Assembly (NCBI GenBank): GCA_964442285.1
Contig: CAYTZH010000010.1
Location: 1-64,000 of the forward strand
Reading direction: 5' to 3'
Source of the DNA: CAYTZH01 sp964442285
GTDB lineage: Bacteria > Myxococcota_A > UBA9160 > JAFDET01
Length of the DNA: 64,000 nucleotides
Shown here: in pieces, positions 26,280 through 35,096 of the stretch
Layout of the letters: each line of letters starts with the position of its first letter
Position numbering within the stretch: the stretch's first letter is position 1
Program-made: the position numbers and the translations under genes
The notes under the pieces: model-generated
Database searches by the model: none
What the model was told of the DNA's origin: nothing
What the model saw: only the letters and a program-made list of their open reading frames with translations

Positions 26280-26500
26280 GGCTCCCTATCGGCTGGCGTC
26301 CGTCGAATCTGTGGCGGCGGGGCCGGGGCCCCGCGGGGCTGCGTCGGGTGCGCCGATGTGGGCTTGACGTCCGGCGGGCCGCGTAGGTAGATGACCCCAG
26401 GGACGTCCGGGTGGCGTTCCGGGGAGAGCGAGCGACGATGGCGACGATGGGGCCGTCGGAACGTCGGCCCTCGGGCGGGTCCCGGCCGGGCGGATCCGGA

Positions 26501-27679
26501 TCAGGCGGGCCGCGCTCGGGCGGGCAGGTGGACGGGCCGCGGCACGGCCGCGCGCTCGGCCACCACCGCGTCCAGGAGCGAGAGCAGCCGCTGCGCGGTG
26601 CGGTCCCAGCTGAACTCGCGCACCCGGGTGCGCCCCGCCTTCACCAGCGCGCGCTGCGCCTCCGGTTGGGAGAGTACCGCCTCCATGGCGTCCGCGATGG
26701 CCTCGGGCCGGTGCGGGTCCGCGTAGAAGGCGGCGTCTCCGCCGATCTCCCGGAAGACGGGGATGTCGGCGGCGACCAGGGGCGTGTCGCTGGCCATGGC
26801 CTCGAGCATGGGGTGTCCGAAGGTCTCGAGGTAGGACGGGAAGACGAACAGGTCCGCATGAGCGTAGTAGGCCTTGACGTCCTCGTACAGCACCTCGCCC
26901 AGGATGTGGATGCGCTCGGCGAGGGGACCGGTCGCCTCGCGGGCGGCCCGCATCTGGGCCAGGTACTCGGAGTCCTGGTCGTCGCCGATGATCACCAGGT
27001 CCGGCAGGTCCGCGCGCCGGCGGGCCAGATGCGCGTAGGCCTCGATCAGCCGGACGTAGTTCTTGTAGCGGTAGACCGAGCTCACCGAGAGGATGTAGGG
27101 GCGCGGGTGCGGTCGCACGGCCCGGGCCTCCTCGAAGCTGCCCGTCTCGATCCCGTGGTGGATCGCCGCGCGGCGATGGGCCGGCAGGCCGATGCGGTCG
27201 CCGATCCAGCGGGCGGAGTCGTTGCTCACGAACATGATGCGGTCGCAGGCGAGCGCGGAGAGCCGCGCCAGGCCGCGCAGGGTGAGCAGCCGCACCCGCT
27301 CCTTCAGGGGCCAGCCCTGGTTCATCCGGGTGAACACGTTCGGGTTGCGGAAGCTCGCGATGGTGGGGCACGGGGCCGTGGCGGGCGCGTACTCCGAAAC
27401 CGAGAAGAAGACGTCGGCGCCCCAGGACCGCGCGATCCGCGGCGCGTCGACCAGGGTGAAGCGGATCCGGCTCGAGGCACCGCGGTCGGTGACGAAGTCG
27501 ATCTCCAGATTCGGCGCGTCGGGCAGCGCGGCCTCGAGGGCCTTCTGGACCCGCTCGGTGCGGACGAACACGCGGAACTCGTCGCTCGGTCGCATGCGGA
27601 CGAGCCGGGGCAGCACGTTCACGAGGTACGTGTAGCCACCGCCGTTGATCGCCATCCGCCCGTCGATGAGAATCCGCAT
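26501..27679 (-). CDS. GT4-family glycosyltransferase (tandem paralogue B)
   Basis: A 392-residue GT4-type glycosyltransferase. The start ATG at 27679 gives RILIDGRMAINGGGYTYLVNVLPRL. SVSSVYRYKNYVRLIEAY and SYLETFGHPMLEAMASDTPLVAAD carry the nucleotide-sugar site and the E-x7-E motif. It is a paralogue of the gene at 25149-26279, separated by 221 bp. That spacer contains a GC-rich 7-bp inverted repeat at 26318-26333 and no gene. The pair arose by tandem duplication and probably adds related sugars. The C-terminus is extended and Pro/Arg-rich. Confidence 0.9.
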   Translation of the reverse strand: MRILIDGRMAINGGGYTYLVNVLPRLVRMRPSDEFRVFVRTERVQKALEAALPDAPNLEIDFVTDRGASSRIRFTLVDAPRIARSWGADVFFSVSEYAPATAPCPTIASFRNPNVFTRMNQGWPLKERVRLLTLRGLARLSALACDRIMFVSNDSARWIGDRIGLPAHRRAAIHHGIETGSFEEARAVRPHPRPYILSVSSVYRYKNYVRLIEAYAHLARRRADLPDLVIIGDDQDSEYLAQMRAAREATGPLAERIHILGEVLYEDVKAYYAHADLFVFPSYLETFGHPMLEAMASDTPLVAADIPVFREIGGDAAFYADPHRPEAIADAMEAVLSQPEAQRALVKAGRTRVREFSWDRTAQRLLSLLDAVVAERAAVPRPVHLPARARPA

Positions 27680-27759
27680 GGCCCGTCCGTCCGCTCCGCG
27701 GCGCCTCCCCGTGGGACCGAGATCCCTCGGCGGGTAGGAGCCGGGTGGTATTCGGGAAG

Positions 27760-27775
27760 TGGCCGTCGGCGTGCA
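27760..27775 (+). promoter_or_regulatory. Candidate sigma-54 promoter upstream of kinase/regulator
   Basis: TGGCCGTCGGCGTGCA has the invariant GG and GC of the -24/-12 sigma-54 promoter at the correct 10-base interval (consensus TGGCAC-N5-TTGCA). It lies 213 bp upstream of the kinase ATG. In a GC-rich genome such matches arise by chance, so this rests on position next to a sigma-54 activator. Confidence 0.3.
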
Positions 27776-27784
27776 GTCGGTGGC

Positions 27785-27814
27785 GAGAAAAAGCGGGTCC
27801 GACTGCGTTTTCTC
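27785..27814. promoter_or_regulatory. Inverted repeat, possible operator or hairpin
   Basis: GAGAAAAAGC and GCGTTTTCTC pair in 9 of 10 positions around a 10-base loop. The A/T-rich arms stand out in this genome. It may be a binding site for the adjacent regulator or a transcript hairpin; no T-run follows that would make it a standard terminator. Confidence 0.4.
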
Positions 27815-27987
27815 CGGTTGCTCGCTCCCGAATCCGTCGGAAACCTCTCCCCCGAGGGGGATTCGGGTCTGGCCGCGGTAAAGGAGCCCGAAGATCGGGG
27901 CGATGAGGTGGGAGCCGCTTCCGCCCAGCGGCCTTCCGAGGTCCCCTGCGGCCCCCGGGGGCCGGCGGATCCGGAGCTGGGAGGCCG

Positions 27988-29103
27988 ATGAGGCGCGAGG
28001 ACCTGCAACGGATGGGAGAGCTGGTCGCCGACGGGCTTGCCTGGTGCCGCGACGGCCAGATCGCCTGGGCGAGCCCGCGCCTGGCCGAGCTCTGCGGCTG
28101 CCGGGAGCCCGCGGAGCTCGAGGGGCGGGCGCCCGGAGCCCTGGTAGACCTGGTGGATCCGGCCCCGGCGCCGGAGCGGCCCGCGGTCCTGCGACGCCTG
28201 GTCCGCGCGGACGGCGCCGAGCGCCTGGTCGAGGTCCGCCGCGCGGCGCTGGACGACGGCGAGCTGTGGAGCTTCCGCGATACGAGCCACGTGCACGCGG
28301 TGGAGGAGGAGCTGCTGCGTGCCGGCCGGGAGCTCCACGCGACCAAGCGCGAGCTGGCCGCTGCGCGCGAGCGGGTGCGGCGGGAGAGCGCCGAGCGGGA
28401 GGAGCTCCTGACGGTGGTCAGCCACGAGCTGCGGACCCCGGTCACCGTCATCTCGGGGTACAATAAGCTGCTGCTGTCGGAGCAGGTGGGACCCCTCAGC
28501 GACGAGCAGCGGCGCTTCCTCCACGAGAGCACCAAGAGTTGTCAGCGCTTGAATACGTTCATCGGGAACCTGCTGGAGGCCTCGCGACAGGTCGGTGACG
28601 ACGGCGTCCTCGAGGTGTGCGAGGCGTCGCTGGGCCCGACCATCGACGGTGTGGTCGCCTTCCTCAAGCCGCTGCTCGAGGAGCACGACCTCAGCATCTC
28701 CGTCGAGCTCCATCCCGAGGCCACGCTGGCGCGCTTCGATCCGGTCCGCATCGAGCGCGTGCTGACGAACCTGCTGGCCAACGCGATCAAGTACGCCGCG
28801 GTGGGGGGGCGGATCCGGATCGAGACCCGGCCGGGCAAGGACGAGGTCGTGGAGCTGGCCGTCAGCGACGACGGACCGGGCGTCGACCCGTCGGACCGCG
28901 AGCGGATCTTCCTCCCGTACGTGCGCAGCGGCCAGGCGCGGGGCGCTGGCGGCCTGGGCCTGGGTCTCGCGATCTGCAAGCGTCTGGTGGAGGCCCACGG
29001 CGGTGCGATCTGGGTGGAGGAGGCGGCGCCCCGGGGCGGCAGCCGCTTCGTCTTCACCCTGCCCGTGGCCCTGCGCGATGCCGACGAGGAGGGCCGGGCG
29101 TGA
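27988..29103 (+). CDS. Soluble PAS-domain sensor histidine kinase
   Basis: A 371-residue histidine kinase without membrane segments, so it senses a cytoplasmic signal. A PAS-like domain occupies about 10-95 (ELVADGLAWCRDGQIAWASPRLAELCG), followed by a coiled coil to about 140. HisKA has the phospho-acceptor in VVSHELRTPVTVISGYNK (His near 149). HATPase_c has the N box LTNLLANAIKYAA, G1 SDDGPGVD and G2 GAGGLGLGLAICKRLVEAHGG. ATG at 27988 is preceded by GGGAGG. Its stop overlaps the GTG of the response regulator, an obligate pair. It lies inside the glycan locus and convergent to the heptose operon. Confidence 0.94.
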   Translation: MRREDLQRMGELVADGLAWCRDGQIAWASPRLAELCGCREPAELEGRAPGALVDLVDPAPAPERPAVLRRLVRADGAERLVEVRRAALDDGELWSFRDTSHVHAVEEELLRAGRELHATKRELAAARERVRRESAEREELLTVVSHELRTPVTVISGYNKLLLSEQVGPLSDEQRRFLHESTKSCQRLNTFIGNLLEASRQVGDDGVLEVCEASLGPTIDGVVAFLKPLLEEHDLSISVELHPEATLARFDPVRIERVLTNLLANAIKYAAVGGRIRIETRPGKDEVVELAVSDDGPGVDPSDRERIFLPYVRSGQARGAGGLGLGLAICKRLVEAHGGAIWVEEAAPRGGSRFVFTLPVALRDADEEGRA

Positions 29104-30533
29104 GCGGCCTGCGTCCGGCGAAGGAGGCTCGGCGCCGCCACCGGCCCCGGCTGCTCGTGGTCGACGATGCCGAGGGCATCCGCACCTACCTGGCCAACCT
29201 GCTCGAGCTGCGCGGCTACGACGTCGACACCGCGGAGGAGGGCGCTCGCGCCCTGGCCCTGCTCCAGGGCGGCGCGGCGCCCGACCTCGTGATCCTCGAC
29301 CTGATGATGCCGGGGATGGACGGCCTCGAGACCCTGGAGCGGATGCGCGACCTGGACGACCAGCTCCCGGTGCTGGTGCTCTCCGTGGTGGGGCGCGCGT
29401 CCACCATCGTCCAGGCCATGCAGCTCGGGGCGGCGGACTACCTGAACAAGCCGTTCGAGGAGGACGAGCTCCTGCTCACCATCCAGCAGGTCCTCGACGC
29501 CCGCGACCTCTCCCTGGAGCGCGACCGCCTGCTGGCGGAGATCGACGACCCCGGCCGCGGCACCGTGTGGCACAGCCCGCCCATGCGCCGGATCCGCGAT
29601 GTCATCGAGCAGGTGGCCGACACCGACGTGACGGTGCTGATCCACGGCGAGAGCGGCGTCGGCAAGGAGATCGTCGCCCGCGCCGTACACCAGGCGTCGA
29701 CGCGCCGGGACCGCCCCTTCATCAAGGTCAATTGCGCCGCGCTGCCCGAGGACCTGCTGGAGAGCGAGCTCTTCGGCTACGAGCAGGGCGCCTTCACCGG
29801 TGCCCGCGCGCGCAAGCCGGGCAAGTTCGAGCTCGCCCATACGGGGACGATCTTCCTGGACGAGATCGGGGAGATGAGCCCCGGCCTCCAGGCCAAGCTG
29901 CTCCAGGTGCTGCAGGACGCCGAGTTCACCCGCCTCGGAGGCAACCGGGAGGTCCGGGTGGACGTGCGGGTCGTCTGCGCCACCAACCGGGACCTCGAGG
30001 CGATGGTGCAGCGGGGCACGTTCCGCGAGGACCTCTTCTTCCGGCTCAACGTGGTGAACCTCCAGATCCCGCCCCTGCGGGAGCGCCGGGAGGAGATCCC
30101 GCTGCTCGTCGACACCTTCCTGCGCACCCAGGCCGCCCGCTACCGCAAGCCGCTGCCGCGGCTCTCCAAGCGGCTGATGGACCAGCTGGAGCGCTACCCG
30201 TTCCCGGGCAACGTCCGCGAGCTCGAGAACATGATCAAGCGCATCGTCGTGCTCGAGAACGAGGGCTCGATCCTGGCGGAGCTGCTCGAGGCCGACCGGC
30301 CGGTGACGGACCCCTTGGCGTTCGAGTCGCTGCTCGAGGACTTCGAGATGACGGCGGGCGAGGTGCCGCTGCGGGAGGTTGGCCGCCGGGCCGCCCTGGA
30401 GGCGGAGCGCAGCGCGATCGAGCAGGTCCTGCACCGCACCAACTGGAACCGCAAGCAGGCCGCGCGCTTCCTCAACGTGTCCTACAAGACCCTGCTCCAG
30501 AAGATCCGGGAGTGCGGGCTCGAGCCGGGCTAG
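29100..30533 (+). CDS. Sigma-54-dependent response regulator (NtrC family)
   Basis: A 477-residue activator. The receiver domain at about 18-130 has the phospho-acceptor Asp in LVILDLMMPGMDG and the Lys in YLNKPFEED. The AAA+ domain at about 155-385 has Walker A GESGVGKE, the sigma-54 contact loop GAFTGA and Walker B FLDEIGEM. A Fis-type helix-turn-helix at the end reads NRKQAARFLNVSYKTLLQKI. It requires RpoN-containing RNA polymerase. GTG start overlaps the kinase stop. Proteins of this type (for example PrsR) control exopolysaccharide and PEP-CTERM genes elsewhere; control of this locus is inference, supported by sigma-54-like sites at 27760 and 35281. Confidence 0.95.
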   Translation: MSGLRPAKEARRRHRPRLLVVDDAEGIRTYLANLLELRGYDVDTAEEGARALALLQGGAAPDLVILDLMMPGMDGLETLERMRDLDDQLPVLVLSVVGRASTIVQAMQLGAADYLNKPFEEDELLLTIQQVLDARDLSLERDRLLAEIDDPGRGTVWHSPPMRRIRDVIEQVADTDVTVLIHGESGVGKEIVARAVHQASTRRDRPFIKVNCAALPEDLLESELFGYEQGAFTGARARKPGKFELAHTGTIFLDEIGEMSPGLQAKLLQVLQDAEFTRLGGNREVRVDVRVVCATNRDLEAMVQRGTFREDLFFRLNVVNLQIPPLRERREEIPLLVDTFLRTQAARYRKPLPRLSKRLMDQLERYPFPGNVRELENMIKRIVVLENEGSILAELLEADRPVTDPLAFESLLEDFEMTAGEVPLREVGRRAALEAERSAIEQVLHRTNWNRKQAARFLNVSYKTLLQKIRECGLEPG

Positions 30534-30538
30534 AGGTC

Positions 30539-31126
30539 TCAGGTCCCCGGGGAGACCCGGGCGCGCAGGAAGCACATGGCCAGGTGGAAGACCACGCCGT
30601 GCAGCGCCTCGGCCATGCCCATGTCCCAGACCGGGACGTGCACGGCGAGATCGGCCTGCTGGCGCAGCTTGCCGCCGTCGTAGCCGGTCACCCCGACCGT
30701 ACGCATGCCGATGGACTTCGCGTAGGCGACCGCATTCAGGATGTTGGGTGAGTTGCCCGAGCCGCTGATGGCCACCAGCACGTCGCCCGACTGCCCCAGG
30801 TTCTTCAGCTGCTGCTCGAAGATCGCGTCGTAGCCCTCGTCGTTGGCCAGCGCCGTGATGAAGCCGATGTTGTCGGTCAGCGGGACGACCTTGAAGCGCT
30901 TCTCCTGGGTCATCGATGCCAGGGTGCCCTTCGCCAGGTCCTGGCCGAAGTGGGACGCATTGGCGGCGCTCCCGCCGTTGCCGCACAGGAACACGGTGCG
31001 GCCGTCCTCGTAGGCCTTCCACAGCTCCTCGACGAAGTCCTCGCTCTGCCCGGGGAGCTCCTGCAGCAGCTCCGCCACCTTGTCGAGGTAGGCCTTCGCG
31101 TCGGGGTAGGTCGGATAGCCCTTCAT
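30539..31126 (-). CDS. gmhA: SIS-domain phosphoheptose isomerase
   Basis: A 195-residue GmhA-type sugar isomerase converting sedoheptulose 7-phosphate to D-glycero-D-manno-heptose 7-phosphate. Signatures are FLCGNGGSAANASHFGQDLAKG near residues 47-68, VPLTDN, VAISGSGNSPNI and a C-terminal MAEALHGVVFHLAM. In the first motif the position of the catalytic Glu of E. coli GmhA appears as Asp (HFGQD). The ATG at 31126 overlaps the hddA stop by ATGA. With hddA it makes the first two steps of the GDP-D-alpha-D-heptose route, so the locus probably builds a heptose-containing glycan. Confidence 0.9.
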   Translation of the reverse strand: MKGYPTYPDAKAYLDKVAELLQELPGQSEDFVEELWKAYEDGRTVFLCGNGGSAANASHFGQDLAKGTLASMTQEKRFKVVPLTDNIGFITALANDEGYDAIFEQQLKNLGQSGDVLVAISGSGNSPNILNAVAYAKSIGMRTVGVTGYDGGKLRQQADLAVHVPVWDMGMAEALHGVVFHLAMCFLRARVSPGT

Positions 31127-32112
31127 TTCCAGGACTCCCTTCGGTAGTTGAAGATCACCTTGCTGCCGTCCGGCTCCAGCCGGAACGGCATCTCGCGGTG
31201 GGTCGCCATGCCCTTGCGGAGCCGCTCCTGGCGCTCCAGCGGGCAGTAGGTCAGCAGGAATCCCCCGCCGCCCGCGCCGCAGATCTTTCCGCCGAGGGCG
31301 CCGTGGCTGCGCGCCGTCTCGTACATCTCGGCGATGGCGTCGTCGCTGATGCCGGCCGCGAGCTTCTTCTTGAGCTCCCAGTTCTGGTGGAGCATCTGGC
31401 CCAGCCGGTCGAGGTCGCCGGCCTCGAGGGCCGGCTTCAGGTCCAGGGCGAGCTGCTTGATGCCGTCGAGCTCGGCGAGGCGGTCGCCGGTCTGCTGCTT
31501 CTGCTCGCCCAGGATCTTGTCCGCCTTGCGCGTCCGGCCCGTGAAGAACAGGTGGAGCCGCTCCCCGAGCGCCCGGCACGGGGCCGTGCCGAGGGCGAGG
31601 CGTTCCACGTCGACCTCGCCGTCCTGCCGGAACCGGAAGCTGCGCAGGCCGCCGTAGGCGGCGATGTACTGGTCCTGCTTCCCGATCGGCTTGCCGAGCC
31701 GCTCGATCTCGATCGCGCAGGCCTCCTGGGCCAGCCGCTCGGCGGTGACCTGCTCGCCCCGGAACTGGTAGAAGGCGTTGAGCAGGCCCACGGTGAAGCT
31801 GCTGGACGAGCCCAGGCCCGAGCCCTCGGACGGGATGTCCGAGAGGAGCGTCACCTCGACGCCGCCGTCGACGCCGGTGGTGCGCAGGGCCTCGCGGATC
31901 AGCTCGTGCTCGATCTCGTCGACCGCATCCACGATCTCCTTGCGCATGTAGTTGAGGTAGATGCGGTCGTCGAAGCGCTCCTTGACGATGACGTAGGCGA
32001 ACTTGTCGATGGCGGTGGAGACGACGTAGCCCTCGCGGCGCTCGTAGTACACCGCGAGGTCCGTCCCGCCGCCCGCGAAGGAGATCCGCAGAGGGGTCTG
32101 GGTGATGATCAC
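31123..32112 (-). CDS. hddA: D-glycero-alpha-D-manno-heptose 7-phosphate kinase
   Basis: A GHMP kinase of 329 residues that phosphorylates heptose 7-phosphate at C1 (GDP-heptose pathway). It starts MIITQTPLRISFAGGGTDL, typical of HddA. The ATP loop is EGSGLGSSSSFTVGLLNAF near residues 97-115, then GKQDQYIAAYGG, and the C-terminal GHMP motif is KICGAGGGGFLL. It overlaps gmhA downstream and lies 22 bp after the epimerase gene. The expected nucleotidyltransferase (HddC) and phosphatase (GmhB) genes are not visible in this window. Confidence 0.92.
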   Translation of the reverse strand: MIITQTPLRISFAGGGTDLAVYYERREGYVVSTAIDKFAYVIVKERFDDRIYLNYMRKEIVDAVDEIEHELIREALRTTGVDGGVEVTLLSDIPSEGSGLGSSSSFTVGLLNAFYQFRGEQVTAERLAQEACAIEIERLGKPIGKQDQYIAAYGGLRSFRFRQDGEVDVERLALGTAPCRALGERLHLFFTGRTRKADKILGEQKQQTGDRLAELDGIKQLALDLKPALEAGDLDRLGQMLHQNWELKKKLAAGISDDAIAEMYETARSHGALGGKICGAGGGGFLLTYCPLERQERLRKGMATHREMPFRLEPDGSKVIFNYRRESWK

Positions 32113-32134
32113 GCCGTCTTCTCCGTCGTCGGTC

Positions 32135-33247
32135 TCACGCGCCCACCTTGCGCAGGACGTTCATGGATTTCATGGTGCGCTCCGCGTAGGCCAGGATGTC
32201 CTCGATGTCGTCCTGGGCCCGCAGCCAGGCCACGTACTCCGCCACGCTGTCGTCGGCGGTGCGCTTGGGCTCCCAGCCGAGCCCGCGCAGCTTGGTGATG
32301 TCGGAGCAGATGTGGCGCGTGTCGCCGAAGCGGTAGAGGCCCGAGGGCGCGGGCTCGAGCTCGCGGTCGAAGGCCCGGCCCACGATCCGCGCGAACGCGT
32401 TGACCGTGTAGGGGTGGCCGCCGCCCACGTTGAAGGCTTCGTAGTCCGCGCGCGGGTCCTCGAGGACCTTCAGGTTGGCCTCCACCACGTCGTGGATGTT
32501 GACGAAGTCGCGCACCTGCTCGCCGTCCTCGTAGATGGCCGGCTCGCGGCCGAAGTGCACGGCCAGGCAGAACACGCGGCAGGCGCCGGAGTAGGCGTTG
32601 TAGAACGACTGCCGGGGCCCCTGCACGATGGAGTAGCGCATCCCCACCGAGGGGATCCCGTAGCGCCGCCCCAGGTTCAGGGCGATCTGCTCCTGGGAGT
32701 GCTTCGAGAGGGCGTACTGGTTCTGGGGGTTGACCGTGGACTCGTCGGTCGGCTCCCAGCGGGTCGCGCCGTCGCCGTCGGGCGACTCGATCTCGAAGCG
32801 GCCGGCGGCCAGCTGCGGCTCGGGGCGCAGCCCGGGGTAGATCGCGCGACCCCCCGGCGTGCGGTGGCGCCCCTCGCCGTAGACGGCCTGGGAGGAGGCC
32901 ACCACGACCTTCTGGACGGGCAGGGAGTCCGCCACGATGAGCTCGTAGAGCAGCGCCGTCCCGGCGGCGTTGACCCGGAAGAACTTGCTGAAGTCCGGCA
33001 GGTAGTCCTGGTAGGCGGCGAGGTGGATCACCGCCTCCACCCCCTCGAGGGCCCCGCGCAGGGTGTCGGCATCGGTCACGTCGCCGCGCACGAACTCGGC
33101 GGCGGGATTGAGGTAGCCCGGGACGCCCTTCAGGTGGACCGGCTTCTCGAGGCTGTCGAGGATGCGGACCTCGTGGCCGCGGGCCACGAGCGCGTCGGTC
33201 GTGTGGGATCCGATGAATCCCGCCCCACCCGTGACCAGTACCCGCAT
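32135..33247 (-). CDS. NAD-dependent sugar-nucleotide epimerase/dehydratase
   Basis: An extended short-chain dehydrogenase, 370 residues. The cofactor loop GGAGFIGS lies at residues 7-14, with a catalytic Ser in VVASSQAVYG and the YxxxK motif in QYALSKHSQEQIAL near 176. The segment DFVNIHDVVEANLKVLED is typical of UDP- or GDP-sugar epimerases. It lies between the carbamoyltransferase and hddA in a four-gene minus-strand operon. It may therefore act on GDP-heptose or a derived 6-deoxy-heptose, but the substrate cannot be assigned from sequence. Confidence 0.88.
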   Translation of the reverse strand: MRVLVTGGAGFIGSHTTDALVARGHEVRILDSLEKPVHLKGVPGYLNPAAEFVRGDVTDADTLRGALEGVEAVIHLAAYQDYLPDFSKFFRVNAAGTALLYELIVADSLPVQKVVVASSQAVYGEGRHRTPGGRAIYPGLRPEPQLAAGRFEIESPDGDGATRWEPTDESTVNPQNQYALSKHSQEQIALNLGRRYGIPSVGMRYSIVQGPRQSFYNAYSGACRVFCLAVHFGREPAIYEDGEQVRDFVNIHDVVEANLKVLEDPRADYEAFNVGGGHPYTVNAFARIVGRAFDRELEPAPSGLYRFGDTRHICSDITKLRGLGWEPKRTADDSVAEYVAWLRAQDDIEDILAYAERTMKSMNVLRKVGA

Positions 33248-33275
33248 GGGAGATCTCCGCGCCGGCTCGCGGCCG

Positions 33276-35096
33276 TCAGCGCGTGATCTCCTGGCGACAC
33301 AGGAAGGGACCGATCGCGAGCCGGTCGAGGTGGCCGAGCTGGTAGGCGCGGATCGCGTCCTCGGGCGAGGCGACGATCGGCTCCTCGTGCATGTTGAAGC
33401 TGGTGTTCAGCACCGCCGGGATCCCGGTGCGCTCGTGGTAGCGGCGCAGGATCTTCTCGTAGCCCGGGTTGGTGCGGGCGCTCACCAGCTGGGGACGGGC
33501 CGTCTGGTCCACGTGCACCACCGCCGGACACTGCTCGGCGAACGAGGAGGTCACCCGGTAGGCCACGGTCATGAAGCGGGCCGCGTGGAGGCTCTTGTCC
33601 ACGTGCTCGTAGGAGGCCTCGGCGAGGTCCTCGAGGCTCGACGGCGCGAAGGGCATGAACTCCGTGCGCTGGAGCTTCTTGTTGAGCCAGTCGTTGATCG
33701 TGGGATCGGTGGGGGCGTACAGGATGGAGCGGTTGCCGAGGGCGCGGGGTCCGTACTCCATGGCGCCGGCGAAGCGCGCCACCACCCGGTTCGCCATCAG
33801 CTCGTCGACCACGGCCTCCTCGAGGTCCGCGGGCCGCTCGAAGGCCACGTCGGCCGCACGCAGGGCGCCCTCGATCTCCCGCTCGTTGTACTCGGGGCCG
33901 AGGTAGACGTGGGGGATGGCCTGGGGCTTCACCTCCACCGTCTCGGCCAGGCGCAGGAAGGCCGCCCCGACCGAGAGGCCGCCGTCGCCCATGTTGGGAT
34001 GGATGAAGGTCTGGCGCGCCCAGGGCAGCTCCGCCAGGCACGCATTCACCCGCACGTTCGCGAACACGCCGCCCGCCATGGCGACCTGGCCGTCGAAGCT
34101 CTCGGGGCCGATCACCCGGACTGCGTTGCTGACCCACGCACACAGGATCTCCTCGGTGAAGGCCTGGACGCCCGCGGCCATGTCCTCGCGCGAGTGGCGG
34201 GCGGCCAGGGCGTCCACCTGCTCGCGCAGCCAGTGGTAGTGGGAGAGCTTCCAGAAGTGGTCGAGGCGGGGGAGGATGAAGCGCGCGGCCTGGCCCGGAT
34301 GGCGGGCGTAGAAGCCGGTGGCCGACCAGTCGCCGGCCTTGTGGGCGATCCCGCAGCCGTCCTCGGTGAGCCCCACCAGGGCGCGGAAGGACGGCAGCGT
34401 GGCGTCCGGGTCGCCGTGGGCGGCCAGGCCCGTGATCTTGCCCTCGTGGCGGTTCGGCTTGAAGCCCAGGGCCCGGGTGACCTCCGAGTACACGGCGCCG
34501 ACGCTCGCGTCCGCCGCGAGGACGGACGCCGTGCGCAGGAGGCGGCCGTCGCGGGCGAGGGAGATCGAGCCCGAGTCCTCGTCGCCGGCGCCGTCGCTGG
34601 TGACGACCAGGGCCTTCTCGAAGCCGGACGTGTAGTACGCCGACGAGGCGTGGCAGGTGTGGTGCCCGTAGCGCTTCGCCGGCGCCGTGATGCCGAACTG
34701 GCTGCGCAGGCGGTCGGCGAGGAGCCGCTCGCCCTCGGCGACGCTGGCCCGCCGCGACCGGGGGGCGAGGGCGATCCAGGCCTGGCGTCCGAGGCGGGGC
34801 AGCAGGCGGGCCTTCTCGGCGGTGGACATGGCGTCGATCGCCGTGTGGCGGTTCCCGGCCAGCAGGAAGCGCATGTAGTCGGCGTCGAGGGGGCGGATCG
34901 AGGTCCAGGCCACCGCCTCGATCTGGGAGGCCTCGGCGCCCGCCAGGCGGAGCACCTCGGCGATAGCGCGCTCGGGGAAGGTGTAGGAGAACTTGACCCG
35001 GTCGAGGCGCTCCTCCTGCACGCAGCAGAGCACGCCCGACTCCGTCACGAGCGCGGCACTCGCATCGTGGCTGAGGTTGAGGCCGAGAACGAGCAT
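33276..35096 (-). CDS. NodU/CmcH-type carbamoyltransferase (copy 1)
   Basis: A 606-residue O-carbamoyltransferase transferring a carbamoyl group from carbamoyl phosphate through carbamoyl-AMP to a sugar hydroxyl. The N-terminal Kae1-like domain starts MLVLGLNLSHDASAALV and carries the metal-binding His motif GHHTCHASSAYYTS, then VTSDGAGDEDSG and AMAGGVFANVRVN. The C-terminal domain shows AGAMEYGPRALGNRSILY and VLNTSFNMHEEPIV. It is the first gene of the operon carbamoyltransferase-epimerase-hddA-gmhA, so the carbamoylated unit may be a heptose. It is divergent from an SGNH gene across a 315-bp spacer. Confidence 0.93.
   Translation of the reverse strand: MLVLGLNLSHDASAALVTESGVLCCVQEERLDRVKFSYTFPERAIAEVLRLAGAEASQIEAVAWTSIRPLDADYMRFLLAGNRHTAIDAMSTAEKARLLPRLGRQAWIALAPRSRRASVAEGERLLADRLRSQFGITAPAKRYGHHTCHASSAYYTSGFEKALVVTSDGAGDEDSGSISLARDGRLLRTASVLAADASVGAVYSEVTRALGFKPNRHEGKITGLAAHGDPDATLPSFRALVGLTEDGCGIAHKAGDWSATGFYARHPGQAARFILPRLDHFWKLSHYHWLREQVDALAARHSREDMAAGVQAFTEEILCAWVSNAVRVIGPESFDGQVAMAGGVFANVRVNACLAELPWARQTFIHPNMGDGGLSVGAAFLRLAETVEVKPQAIPHVYLGPEYNEREIEGALRAADVAFERPADLEEAVVDELMANRVVARFAGAMEYGPRALGNRSILYAPTDPTINDWLNKKLQRTEFMPFAPSSLEDLAEASYEHVDKSLHAARFMTVAYRVTSSFAEQCPAVVHVDQTARPQLVSARTNPGYEKILRRYHERTGIPAVLNTSFNMHEEPIVASPEDAIRAYQLGHLDRLAIGPFLCRQEITR

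Larger units (their letters stand above)
27680..27987. other. Divergent intergenic region upstream of the histidine kinase
   Basis: A 308-bp spacer between glycosyltransferase B (minus) and the kinase (plus), visibly less GC-rich than its neighbours. It holds a sigma-54-like sequence at 27760-27775 and an A/T-stemmed inverted repeat at 27785-27814. Only weak reading frames cross it. It is probably the control region for the two-component genes and the glycosyltransferases. Confidence 0.55.

Noticed and set aside
26364..26393. TTGACG with TAGATG 18 bp downstream on the plus strand
   Set aside because: No plus-strand gene follows for about 1.6 kb; the surrounding genes are on the minus strand. 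Most likely a chance match.
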